In this document: positions 32,106 through 39,481 of the stretch, in pieces | Layout: the number at the start of each line of letters is the position of its first letter | How positions within the stretch are numbered: the stretch's first letter is position 1 | Origin: PALSA-607 sp036501485 | GTDB lineage: Bacteria > Actinomycetota > Actinomycetes > Acidothermales > Acidothermaceae | Direction of reading: 5' to 3' | Assembly: GCA_036501485.1 (NCBI GenBank) | Contig: DASYAG010000039.1 | Location: forward strand, 1 to 64,000 | DNA length: 64,000 nucleotides | Position numbers and translations under genes: made by a program | Notes under the pieces: generated by a model | The model's database searches: none | What the model saw: only the letters and a program-made list of their open reading frames with translations | What the model was told of the DNA's origin: nothing

Positions 32106-32195
32106 TTAGAAGCGCTCCGGCATCAACAACGCGATGACCAAGTAAATGGTGACGCCGATCGCGAGGATGAGCCCGATCAGATTTTCGGCGCTCAC
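32106..32195 (-). CDS. kdpF: KdpF small membrane subunit
   Basis: 29-residue single-helix membrane peptide (MSAENLIGLILAIGVTIY followed by LVIALLMPERF). The ending LxxPERF is the KdpF hallmark; KdpF is a lipid-like stabiliser of the KdpABC complex. GTG start at 32193-32195 overlaps the stop of the preceding 27-aa peptide gene (GTGA), and its TAA abuts the kdpA ATG. Confidence 0.93.
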   Translation of the reverse strand: MSAENLIGLILAIGVTIYLVIALLMPERF

Positions 32196-32275
32196 AGTTT
32201 CTCGGCCCCCCGCGCAATAAGCGCGAAGACCGCGAAGATCGCGAGCGTCAGCAGGATGAAGAAAAGGTCACGCAT
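32192..32275 (-). CDS. 27-aa single-helix membrane peptide of the kdp operon
   Basis: Encodes MRDLFFILLTLAIFAVFAL then IARGAEKL, a single transmembrane helix with a positive C-terminus. AAGGAG lies 6 nt ahead of the ATG (32273-32275). The start overlaps the end of the upstream membrane-protein gene by eight bases and the stop overlaps the kdpF GTG, so it is fully embedded in the coupled operon. Similar tiny proteins ending in a K/R-GxE-(K/R)L-like tail precede kdpF in other actinomycetes, as far as I recall. It may be an additional small subunit of the pump. Confidence 0.8.
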   Translation of the reverse strand: MRDLFFILLTLAIFAVFALIARGAEKL

Positions 32276-32708
32276 GGTGATCTCCTTGAAGTGCAGAACT
32301 TGAGCGCTTGGCAAGCTGGTGTCGTTCGACATCGAGATTTCGGGCCAGCGCCATGGCGAATCCGATGGCGACAAGAACGCCGATCCGGACGACGTCCTCG
32401 CGACCGTCCCAGCCGAGCTGGCCGTCCCTATGGACGTCGAGGCCGTTCAACATCAGCCATCCGCAGCCGCCGACGACGACGCTGGTCAGAGGGCGGCACC
32501 ACCAGCACACGACGCCGACAGCGATGGCCATGACGGCGAGCTGGGTACCCCAGTGAATGTCCGCGGCTGCGATCGCCACCGCGACGCCGAGGGTGACACC
32601 GAACGCCACGATGCCGACGAAGGCGTCGGGCAGGCGAGGGTCGGCGGCGTTCATCGGCCGCCGGTGGACCACGAACGCGCGGGGTCGGCCGTGCGTCAAA
32701 GGCAGCAC
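32268..32708 (-). CDS. KdpD-sensor-like (DUF4118-like) membrane protein heading the kdp operon
   Basis: 146 aa from GTG 32706-32708, chosen because AGGAGG (32714-32719) is 5 nt upstream; an ATG at 32654 has no ribosome site. Three to four transmembrane segments (about 32-52, 57-73, 77-93 and 112-130) are followed by a short charged tail. The pattern WWCRPLTSVVVGGCGWLMLNG, then a polar stretch and VVRIGVLVAIGFAMALARN, parallels the DUF4118 block of KdpD (GGLYSALAMALVASLLINYY and so on). I therefore read it as a free-standing copy of the K+/turgor-sensing membrane module, without kinase; this is inference from similar layout, not a database match. First gene of the operon, translationally coupled to the 27-aa peptide. 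Confidence 0.65.
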   Translation of the reverse strand: MLPLTHGRPRAFVVHRRPMNAADPRLPDAFVGIVAFGVTLGVAVAIAAADIHWGTQLAVMAIAVGVVCWWCRPLTSVVVGGCGWLMLNGLDVHRDGQLGWDGREDVVRIGVLVAIGFAMALARNLDVERHQLAKRSSSALQGDHHA

Positions 32709-32795
32709 GGCGTCCTCCTCTCGAATCGGTGCCGAAGGCGGCAACGAATTCAGTGAAGCTCCGCGCCCAGGGGGCAGCCAGCTTCTTGATGGAAC

Positions 32796-32835
32796 CCTGA
32801 CGCGAGCGCGCGAAACCCTGACGCATTCCTGACGC
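32796..32835 (-). promoter_or_regulatory. Triple CCTGACGC direct repeats, putative KdpE operator
   Basis: Exact octamers at 32796-32803, 32817-32824 and 32828-32835 start 21 and 11 bp apart, i.e. on an 11-bp grid with one degenerate slot. OmpR/PhoB-family regulators bind such direct repeats on one helix face. The array lies about 90-130 bp upstream of the first kdp operon gene. Confidence 0.55.
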
Positions 32836-32943
32836 GTCTGGGTCCAACTGCGGCCGGCGACCGGTAGCGTCCGAGCCATCAGAGCCCTCGACCGTCGACC
32901 CAACGCGGACCCGTCACCCGGCGTAGTTGCCGCGGTTGTCGGC

Positions 32944-34071
32944 GTGCTCGCCGCACTCTTCGTCGCGGCGCGCGACATCAGCCACGGCGGCCATCTCGGC
33001 TCATTCGCGCTGGCCAGCAACGTCTTCGTGCACCCAGGCGCCAGTTCCGATCTGCCCATACACACCGGCACCAACGGCTACGACGGGCAGTTCTACTACC
33101 GGCTCGCCCTCAACCCGCTGACCCACCAGGTGACGGCCTTCCACATCACCCTGGACAACCCGCCGTACCGCCAACAGCGGGTCGGCTTCCCCGCGACTGC
33201 CTGGGCGATCCGCGAGGTGTTCCGCACCCCGACGTCCCTCGCCCTCGTGCTTGTGAACGTTCTTGCAGTCGTCGTCGTCGCCTGGGCGGGAGCGACGTGG
33301 GCGCGTCAGTACGGCCGATCGACTTGGTGGGGAGTCGCGGTCGCGGCGTCACCGGCGCTGGTCATGGCACTCGCGCGCGATCTCACCGAGCCGCTCGCGA
33401 CTGCAGCGTTGCTCGTCGGGTTGCTGTCGTGGACGAGGGGACGGCGATGGGTGGCGTCGCTTGCGTTCAGCGCCGCCGTTCTCTGCCGAGAAACGGTGCT
33501 CGTCGTGTTACTTGGCATGGGTGTGTGGTGTCTCGTGCAATTCCTACGCGGCGGTGGTCGCGGGGTTCGGCGAACGAATGCGATGCAGATCCTTGCGCTC
33601 TGCGTGCCAGCCGCAATCGAGGTGGGTTGGCAGCTGCACGTGAAAGAGGTCTGGGGTGACAACAAGCTTCCGACGTTCTCGGGAAACGGTCAAGTTGGGT
33701 TCGGCTTCTTGAAGCCGGTGCGGTCATTCTTCTTCAACGCCAGCGACATCGGGTTCTCACATCAGGGAATCCTCGACGGGATCTGGCTGCTCGAGCGCTT
33801 CCTATTGCTTGGGCTACTGATCGTCGTGGCGACCGGGTTGCTGCGATCTGCTGCGCCACCTGAGCTTCGGCTCGGGTGGGTGTTCGCCGCACTGCTGGGG
33901 CTGAGTGTGGCGTGGAATCAGGACGTCGAATTCGTGCGCGCAGCTAACGAGGCCATTGTGGTCGGGCAACTGCTGCTGCTTGCGCGGAAAGACCGGGTAG
34001 CCGGCGTCGCGGCGACTGGTATCGCTGGATGGTCAGTGCTCGTCGTCGCGGTCTACGCCGCCGCACTGTAG
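32944..34071 (+). CDS. Polytopic membrane protein, glycosyltransferase-like (unassigned)
   Basis: 375 aa from GTG 32944; the reading frame is open for about 110 bp upstream without another ATG/GTG, and the hydrophobic stretch begins before the GTG, so the true start may be an unusual upstream codon. There are about eight transmembrane segments. A lumenal first loop has NGYDGQFYYRLALNPL, followed by NPPYRQQRVGFPA. The combination of a DGQFYY-type loop and ALARDLTEPLATAALL resembles GT-C-fold membrane glycosyltransferases and their relatives, but no catalytic motif is decisive. It diverges from the kdp operon and overlaps the MFS gene tail-to-tail by 19 bp. Confidence 0.65.
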   Translation: MLAALFVAARDISHGGHLGSFALASNVFVHPGASSDLPIHTGTNGYDGQFYYRLALNPLTHQVTAFHITLDNPPYRQQRVGFPATAWAIREVFRTPTSLALVLVNVLAVVVVAWAGATWARQYGRSTWWGVAVAASPALVMALARDLTEPLATAALLVGLLSWTRGRRWVASLAFSAAVLCRETVLVVLLGMGVWCLVQFLRGGGRGVRRTNAMQILALCVPAAIEVGWQLHVKEVWGDNKLPTFSGNGQVGFGFLKPVRSFFFNASDIGFSHQGILDGIWLLERFLLLGLLIVVATGLLRSAAPPELRLGWVFAALLGLSVAWNQDVEFVRAANEAIVVGQLLLLARKDRVAGVAATGIAGWSVLVVAVYAAAL

Positions 34072-35264
34072 CCGGCCCGCTGGCCGCGTGGTGCGACCAG
34101 TAGCCACCAGACCGCCATCGTCGCGACTGCCAGCACGAGGGCGAAGGGCAGCAAGGTCCAGGCACGGGCACCTTGCCCAATCGCGCCGGCCAACCACGGC
34201 AATGCAGACCCGCCGATCACTGAGCCTGCATTCATGACGCCGATGGCTGTCGGGACGAGTCGCGCGGGCGTCACGTTTGGCACCATCGCCATTGCGGTTG
34301 GAAAGATCGGGCCAAGGAAGAACCCGAGCAGCACGAATCCCGGGATGTTTGCCGGGCCGGGCAATACCCACATCAGGGCGGTGACGACGGTGACGCCGAT
34401 CAGGCACCCGAACGCCATGTTGGCGGCCGTCGCGCCGATCCTCGACGCGAACGGAGCGATGAGGAATCGGCCGAGAGTGAGCCCGAGCCAGAAGCCACTG
34501 ACGACATAACCAGCGAGCACCCGCTGCTCGCCGCGAGCCTGCACGAGATAACTGAATCCCCAGTTGCCCACGCTGATTTCAAGCCCGACGTAGACAGCTA
34601 GCAATGCGGCACCCAGCACCACGCTTCGTTCCCGCAGTGCCGCCGACAGCAGGCCGCGGCTACGTTGCCCCATCGGTTGGACGTCCGGTGGCTCGTGCGC
34701 CTCCATCTCGTGCCGCGGATAGGTGAGCCAAATGGCGATGACAAACGGCACGTTCGCTAAGGCGAGGACGAACCAGACGGTTCGCCACGATGCGAACCCG
34801 AGGATCCAGGTGGCGAGTAGCGGGCCTAATAGTGCGCCAACGCCGAAGAATGCGTGCAGCCTGTTGAGCAGACCGGTCGCACCAGGAAGGCCGACGACGA
34901 ACGCCTGAAACCCCGACTCCGCAACGCCCGCCCCAAATCCCGTCGCGATCGCGACCAGCACGAAGGCCGCGAACGGCGGCCGGGTAGCCACGTAGAAGCC
35001 GGCGACTGCATTGACGGCCGCGCCCACGATGAGGGTCAGCCGCATGCCAAGGCGATGCACCATCATGCCCGCCAGCAGGCTGGCCAGCACGAAGCCGATC
35101 GACCCGGTGAAAAACGTACTGCCAATCGCCGTCTTGCTGACGCCGTAGTCGCTAATCTGCGCGGGTAGCAGCACCCCGGTAGCTCCGGCGTTTATGCCCA
35201 CCAGGATGAAGGCCGCGTAGGCAACCGTGACTGGCGTCCGTTCGTTACCTCTAAGGGCGGCCAC
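34053..35264 (-). CDS. Major facilitator superfamily transporter
   Basis: 403 aa with about 12 transmembrane helices. The MFS loop 2-3 motif is seen as GMMVHRLGMRLTL, with a related stretch LGRFLIAPFASRIG after helix 7, and GFFLGPIFPTAMAMVPNVTP in the second half. This recalls FucP/YbjJ-like carriers for sugars or small metabolites. It starts with GTG directly at the end of the MetE-like gene (TGA-GTG), so both are cotranslated; the pair suggests transport and use of a methylated or sulfur compound (inference). Its 3' end overlaps the convergent membrane-protein gene. Confidence 0.88.
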   Translation of the reverse strand: MAALRGNERTPVTVAYAAFILVGINAGATGVLLPAQISDYGVSKTAIGSTFFTGSIGFVLASLLAGMMVHRLGMRLTLIVGAAVNAVAGFYVATRPPFAAFVLVAIATGFGAGVAESGFQAFVVGLPGATGLLNRLHAFFGVGALLGPLLATWILGFASWRTVWFVLALANVPFVIAIWLTYPRHEMEAHEPPDVQPMGQRSRGLLSAALRERSVVLGAALLAVYVGLEISVGNWGFSYLVQARGEQRVLAGYVVSGFWLGLTLGRFLIAPFASRIGATAANMAFGCLIGVTVVTALMWVLPGPANIPGFVLLGFFLGPIFPTAMAMVPNVTPARLVPTAIGVMNAGSVIGGSALPWLAGAIGQGARAWTLLPFALVLAVATMAVWWLLVAPRGQRAGYSAAA

Positions 35265-36377
35265 TCAGCCCCAAACGTCTTGCGCGGTGTCGACCACGAG
35301 CTGGAGCTTCGCGACCTCCTCGTCGTAGGTGATGGCATTGCCCTCGACGGTCGAAGAAAATCCGCACTGCGGCGACAAGCAGATCTGCTCGAGCGGTACG
35401 TACCTGCTCGCTTCTTCTATTCGACGCTTCAAGTCGTCCTTGCTCTCCAACGCGCCACGCTTGGTCGTCACCAGCCCGAGCACAACCATCTTGCCGGGGG
35501 GCACGAAACGCAGCGGTGAAAAGTCGCCCGACCGCGGGTCGTCGTATTCGAGGAAGAATCCGTCGACGCCAAGCTGACCGAACAGTGCTTCGGCGACGAA
35601 GTCGTAGCCGCCCGAAGCGGTCCAAGACGACCGGAAGTTGCCGCGGCACATGTGAGTCGTCACGCGCATGTCGGCCGGCTTGTGTTCGAGCACGGCATTG
35701 ATGTTGGCGATGTAGCGCTCGTGTAGGTGCTCGGAATCCGCGCCCTGATCAGCCATCATCGCCCGCTGCCGAGGATCGTTGAGGTAGGCGAGGCTGGTGT
35801 CATCGAGCTGCAGGTACGTGACTCCGAGCTCGCCGAGCCGGCGAACCTCCTCGGCGTATGCCGCAATAAGGTCTGCCCAGAACATCTCGATGTCGGGGTA
35901 GACGCCGCGATCGATAGCCGCCGGACCACCGCGGTAGTGCACCATGCTCGGCGACGGAATAGTCAGTTTCGGCGTGGCCGTCGTGACCTGTTGCTTCAAG
36001 AATGAGAAGGCGTCGGCGAAGATCGTGTCCTCGAGCCGAACGCGATCGTGCACCTGCAGCGCGGCGGATTCGAAGTCGAGATTGCCTGCCTCGTTCTCGA
36101 AGTGCACGGTGATCTTCTCGTCGGTGCGCGAGATGCCGCCAAGGGAGTAGATGAAGTCCATGTGCCACGACGTCCGCCGGAACTCGCCGTCCGTCGCAGA
36201 TTGAAGACCCACGTTCTCCTGCATCGCGACGACGTCACGGATCGCGTCGTTCTCGACCGCGCGCAACTCGTCGGCGTTGAGCTGGCCCGCGGCGCGCTCC
36301 TCGCGGGCCTGCAGCAGGTTCTTCGGCCGCAGCAAGCTACCGACATGGTCGGCCCGAAACGGTGGCTGGTCGCGCAT
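35265..36377 (-). CDS. MetE C-terminal-like methyltransferase (cobalamin-independent methionine synthase family)
   Basis: 370-aa single TIM barrel related to the catalytic half of MetE and to YxjG/YxjH proteins. Zinc ligands can be picked out: His and Cys in THMCRGNF, Glu in FFLEYDDPRSG, and Cys in LSPQCGFSS. N-terminal FRADHVGSLLRP and TDGEFRRTSWHMDF fit the family. These proteins transfer a methyl group to homocysteine or a related thiol; the YxjG branch lacks the N-terminal half, and the true methyl donor is uncertain. Start ATG 36375-36377 behind AGGAGGACC. It forms an operon with the MFS transporter and lies close to tRNA-Gly. Confidence 0.88.
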   Translation of the reverse strand: MRDQPPFRADHVGSLLRPKNLLQAREERAAGQLNADELRAVENDAIRDVVAMQENVGLQSATDGEFRRTSWHMDFIYSLGGISRTDEKITVHFENEAGNLDFESAALQVHDRVRLEDTIFADAFSFLKQQVTTATPKLTIPSPSMVHYRGGPAAIDRGVYPDIEMFWADLIAAYAEEVRRLGELGVTYLQLDDTSLAYLNDPRQRAMMADQGADSEHLHERYIANINAVLEHKPADMRVTTHMCRGNFRSSWTASGGYDFVAEALFGQLGVDGFFLEYDDPRSGDFSPLRFVPPGKMVVLGLVTTKRGALESKDDLKRRIEEASRYVPLEQICLSPQCGFSSTVEGNAITYDEEVAKLQLVVDTAQDVWG

Positions 36378-36423
36378 CCTGGTCCTCCTCGCGATGGTGA
36401 ATACGCCACCGCCGCAGGCGCCC

Positions 36424-36497
36424 TGGAGCGGGTGACGGGAATCGAACCCGCACTGTCAGCTTGGGAAGCTGATGTTCTGCCATTGAACTACACCCGC
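36424..36497 (-). tRNA. tRNA-Gly (CCC)
   Basis: Cloverleaf on the minus strand: acceptor GCGGGTG/CACCCGC, anticodon stem TCAGC/GCTGA with loop TTCCCAA (anticodon CCC), T-arm GCGGG/CCCGT with TTCGATT, discriminator T and an encoded CCA (36424-36426). It reads GGG codons. Confidence 0.96.
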
Positions 36498-36646
36498 GTA
36501 CAACCGCCGGCCCGAACGAACGGGGGCCGACGACGGGCCAACTCTACCGGCGGGTCGCCAGACCCGCCCACGGCCAAACCCGACACCAGACCACGCTGAG
36601 TCACGCGCGGGCCTTAGGTGCGATCGGGGAATCCCGATAGGAGAAC

Positions 36647-37567
36647 ATGTCAATGGCGTCTCCGCAGAGCACGCCGGATCTGCGCATCGGCGGTGGTCGA
36701 TCGACCTTCCTCGCTGTTGCGGGTTCGGCCGGGTTCGTCATTTTCAGCATTGCGTTGATCGCGCGCCCGAACGGCGGCGCCGGCGCGAAGACAGTCGGGG
36801 TGCTCGTAGCGGTCGTCTTCGGATGCTTTTTCGTCCTCAGTTTGCGGCTTGTCCGAGCCGGCGGCCGGTACGTGCTGACGGCGAGCGGAATCCAGTTTCT
36901 GTACCAGAAGTGGCCGATGCTGCCTTGGTCCGATATTCACGCGACCAGGATCGTCACGTGGCGCAGACGCCGATACCTCGCTATCGATGTGCGCAACGCT
37001 GACGCGAGAGTGCGCCATATGAAGTCAGGCGCACGGGCTGGTCGGCACAACCTTCGCGCGGGCCTTGGGCTGATCGCGATCCCTGAGCAGATGTCGCCAA
37101 CCTCTCTTGAGGAGCTTCAGAGGGAGATCGAGCGGCGTCGAACGACCACCAGCGCGACTGCGGTTGATTCGGACCAAGGCGCGACGATACTTCCGAAGGC
37201 TGCAGGCGCGGTGCCGCCGGTCGGTACTGACACCGCGCCGCCGTCCGTACGAACTCTTCGCAATGTGGCCATAGCGAATGCAGTGTGGCTGCTCGCGACA
37301 ACAGCTCGACGCCCGGCCGTGGCGACGCCGCGTGCGCTCCTGTTCGCGCTCGCCGCGGCGTTCCTTCTCGGCGCCTTGGCACTACATCTGCACCGGCTTT
37401 TCAGCGGCTTAGTGACCATCGTCGCCGCCGCCATCGTCCTAGCGGTCATAGACCTCACCGTGGGCACCCACATCGCCGTCGCCAGCCGGGTGGGTTATTT
37501 ATTCTTCCCGTTCGGCGTCCTTCTCGTAGCTCTCGCGGCGTGGCCGCGACACCCGCGGCGCTTCTAG
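36647..37567 (+). CDS. Membrane protein with PH-like cytoplasmic segment
   Basis: 306 aa; ATG behind AGGAG. Two transmembrane helices near the N-terminus (about 20-40 and 45-68) are followed by a beta-rich region (about 70-150: YVLTASGIQFLYQKWPMLPW, IVTWRRRRYLAIDV), the pattern of PH-like membrane proteins such as the STM3941 type. A flexible linker and three more helices (about 205-295) complete it. No catalytic motif. Single gene between tRNA-Gly and the secreted-protein cluster, convergent with the lipoprotein gene (12-bp gap). Confidence 0.65.
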   Translation: MSMASPQSTPDLRIGGGRSTFLAVAGSAGFVIFSIALIARPNGGAGAKTVGVLVAVVFGCFFVLSLRLVRAGGRYVLTASGIQFLYQKWPMLPWSDIHATRIVTWRRRRYLAIDVRNADARVRHMKSGARAGRHNLRAGLGLIAIPEQMSPTSLEELQREIERRRTTTSATAVDSDQGATILPKAAGAVPPVGTDTAPPSVRTLRNVAIANAVWLLATTARRPAVATPRALLFALAAAFLLGALALHLHRLFSGLVTIVAAAIVLAVIDLTVGTHIAVASRVGYLFFPFGVLLVALAAWPRHPRRF

Positions 37568-37579
37568 GCGAATGCGCGG

Positions 37580-38293
37580 CTAGCCAGCGCGGTCGAGGAC
37601 GAAGGACGACACCCCGCCGTCCAACTCGATGTCGTACTTGTTTGTGGCCGCCGCCCATCCGGAAGGCGAAACGAGCGTGCCGCCGGCGATGCCGCTGCGC
37701 ACAGCCCCGTCGATGGTTGAGCTTCCGACGCCGCCGGCGAACCTCACTTGCGCGGGCACATTCGCAGCTGCGTGGACTTCGACCGCACTCGCGCCGCCGG
37801 TCTCACGGACGGTCATGGTGCCGGACGCCGCGGGCAGCTGCAGATCCAGCTGCGAGGTGCCGCCGACGACATCGACACCTGACACCCGCCCGGCGTGCAA
37901 GTCGAGCGACTCGTCGGTGGTGCCGCCCTCAACCGAAACCTGCCACAGGACGGACGACGACAGCTGCACGTCGAGCTCCGATGCACCGGCCAAGCCGGTG
38001 GAGACGGTTTCGAGCCGGACCTGATCCGGGTCGGTCACCACGACTGGCCTAGCAGACGCGCCTGCCGGACTGGACGCTTCGAACAGGTCGGGCCCGGTGT
38101 TCGCGATGACGATACGCAGGCTGGTCACGCCGCTCACCACCACGAACTCGTCGTGCTGCGTGGTGCCGCGCGAGGCATCCGCGGTGAACGGCCCGGCACC
38201 AGGCACGCCCGACGGCGTGACGTTGAGGTGGTCACTACAGGCGGTCGTCATTGCGGCAAGCGCTGCCGCCATCACGATTGCTCGGATGTGCAT
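37580..38293 (-). CDS. Putative surface lipoprotein with beta-helix-like repeats
   Basis: 237 aa from ATG 38291-38293, preceded by GGGGAAG; a TTG at 38315 is possible but lies on the hairpin arm. The N-terminal signal MHIRAIVMAAALAAMTTACS ends in a lipobox-like TTAC, so Cys may be lipidated, although the -3 residue is unusual. The mature part is Val/Gly/Thr/Ser-rich with repeated short turns (SSVLWQVSVEGGTTDESLDL, VDVVGGTSQLDLQLP, GGVGSSTIDGAV), as in DUF2807-type right-handed beta-helix adhesin domains. Last of three consecutive secreted-protein genes on this strand. Confidence 0.7.
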   Translation of the reverse strand: MHIRAIVMAAALAAMTTACSDHLNVTPSGVPGAGPFTADASRGTTQHDEFVVVSGVTSLRIVIANTGPDLFEASSPAGASARPVVVTDPDQVRLETVSTGLAGASELDVQLSSSVLWQVSVEGGTTDESLDLHAGRVSGVDVVGGTSQLDLQLPAASGTMTVRETGGASAVEVHAAANVPAQVRFAGGVGSSTIDGAVRSGIAGGTLVSPSGWAAATNKYDIELDGGVSSFVLDRAG

Positions 38294-38315
38294 GGAAGCG
38301 GTCTTCCCCGCGATC

Positions 38316-38365
38316 AACTGTTGATGCCCAGCGGGCGTTAGAACGACCGCTGGGCATCAACAGTT
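38316..38365 (-). terminator. Strong 19-bp stem-loop, probable terminator
   Basis: Arms 38316-38334 and 38347-38365 are perfectly complementary over 19 bp with a 12-nt loop. It lies 18 bp after the stop of the Ser/Gly-rich protein gene and just before the lipoprotein start. There is no U-tract, but long GC-rich stems without one end transcription in many actinomycetes. It might instead control the lipoprotein's translation. Confidence 0.7.
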
Positions 38366-38383
38366 AGGAGGACGGTGCCCGAT

Positions 38384-39391
38384 TTACAACAGGCCGTGGA
38401 GCAAACCGGCAACGCGAACGCCGCCGTGGGTCGTCGACACCTTGCTGGTCGGGGCGACCGTGGCGTGCACCGCGTTCACGTGAACGGGGTTGTTCGGGTT
38501 GGCCGCGACGGCGTTGCCCGACAACACGTTGGTACCCGAGCTGCTGGACGACGGGTTAGCCGACGCGTTACCGGCCGAGACGCCATTGCCTGAACCGACG
38601 TTCAAGCCATTCGAACTCGTCGACGACGGGGTAGCCGAAGTCGACGGCGCGGCCGAAGACGACGACTGGCTCGCCGACTGCGGGTTGGCCGCGACCGCGT
38701 TGCCTGACAGCACGTTCGTGCTGTTGCTTGAATCGGCCGGGGTCGCACTCGTGTCACTGGTCGACGCAGCGTTGCCCGAACCGACGTTCAAGCCACCGCC
38801 GTCAACCGCGTTCAGGCTGTCGGACGGCGCCACCAGCCCGCCGTCCAGCAGGGTCTGGCTGTCCGGCAAGCCGGTGTTCGAGCCAGCAACAGTCGGGACA
38901 CCGAGCGCGATGCCGCTGACATCCGGGATGAGCGAAAGGCCCGCATCGGAGCCAGCCGAAGTACCGGCCTGACCAGATCCGTCGGTTGACGAACCGCTGC
39001 TAGTTGCGGACGTCCCAGGCGCCGAGGTGCCGCCGACGCTGACGATCGGGCCGCCGTTCAGCGTGCCGACCAGGCCTGTACCGGACGGGGCGGTCGAGAC
39101 GACCAGACCGCCAGACTCCGACGCCGTCTGGCCACCACTGGCCGAGGTGGCGCCGCCGGTTCCAGCCTGCGCGGTAGTGGAGCCAGCGCTAGTCGAGCCG
39201 GTGCCAGCGGAGGCGCCCACCGCGGCACTCCCGGTCGTCGTCTGGCAGCTGCCTACCAACTGCGACGCATTCGCTGACGCGCCGGCGTGCATGACAGCGC
39301 TCAACGCGAGAGCAGCTGCCGCGGCACCGAGAGCGCCAACAATTCCGTGACTTGCGACCGTCTTGACGGTCGGCATGACTGACGTGTTCAT
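38384..39391 (-). CDS. Secreted Ser/Gly/Thr-rich repeat protein with chaplin-like segments
   Basis: 335 aa. Signal peptide (about 1-41, HGIVGALGAAAAALALSAVM then HAGASA). The mature protein is almost entirely Ser, Gly, Thr, Ala and Asn. Two copies of a longer repeat (about 195-300) contain GLNVGSGN...TNVLSGNAVAANP, and the end reads NPNNPVHVNAVHATVAP. The VLSGNxV...PVHVNxV string resembles the chaplin (DUF320) consensus of Streptomyces, but the chaplin Cys pair is absent, so it would be a divergent relative or convergence. Only one Cys (SCQTTTG) follows the signal. Likely a cell-surface or aerial-interface protein; function inferred from composition. Confidence 0.7.
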   Translation of the reverse strand: MNTSVMPTVKTVASHGIVGALGAAAAALALSAVMHAGASANASQLVGSCQTTTGSAAVGASAGTGSTSAGSTTAQAGTGGATSASGGQTASESGGLVVSTAPSGTGLVGTLNGGPIVSVGGTSAPGTSATSSGSSTDGSGQAGTSAGSDAGLSLIPDVSGIALGVPTVAGSNTGLPDSQTLLDGGLVAPSDSLNAVDGGGLNVGSGNAASTSDTSATPADSSNSTNVLSGNAVAANPQSASQSSSSAAPSTSATPSSTSSNGLNVGSGNGVSAGNASANPSSSSSGTNVLSGNAVAANPNNPVHVNAVHATVAPTSKVSTTHGGVRVAGLLHGLL

Positions 39392-39481
39392 CTGAGTTTT
39401 CTCCTACGTGGTTTGAGTGGTCCGGGCGCGCAGATGCGCCGGATTCGGGCTTGATTCCGTGGCCAGGGAAACGCGCCAGGA

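Noticed and set aside
32709..33074. Extension of the KdpD-like membrane gene to 33074
   Set aside because: It runs through the intergenic repeats and the divergent gene; the GTG at 32708 has AGGAGG 5 nt upstream.
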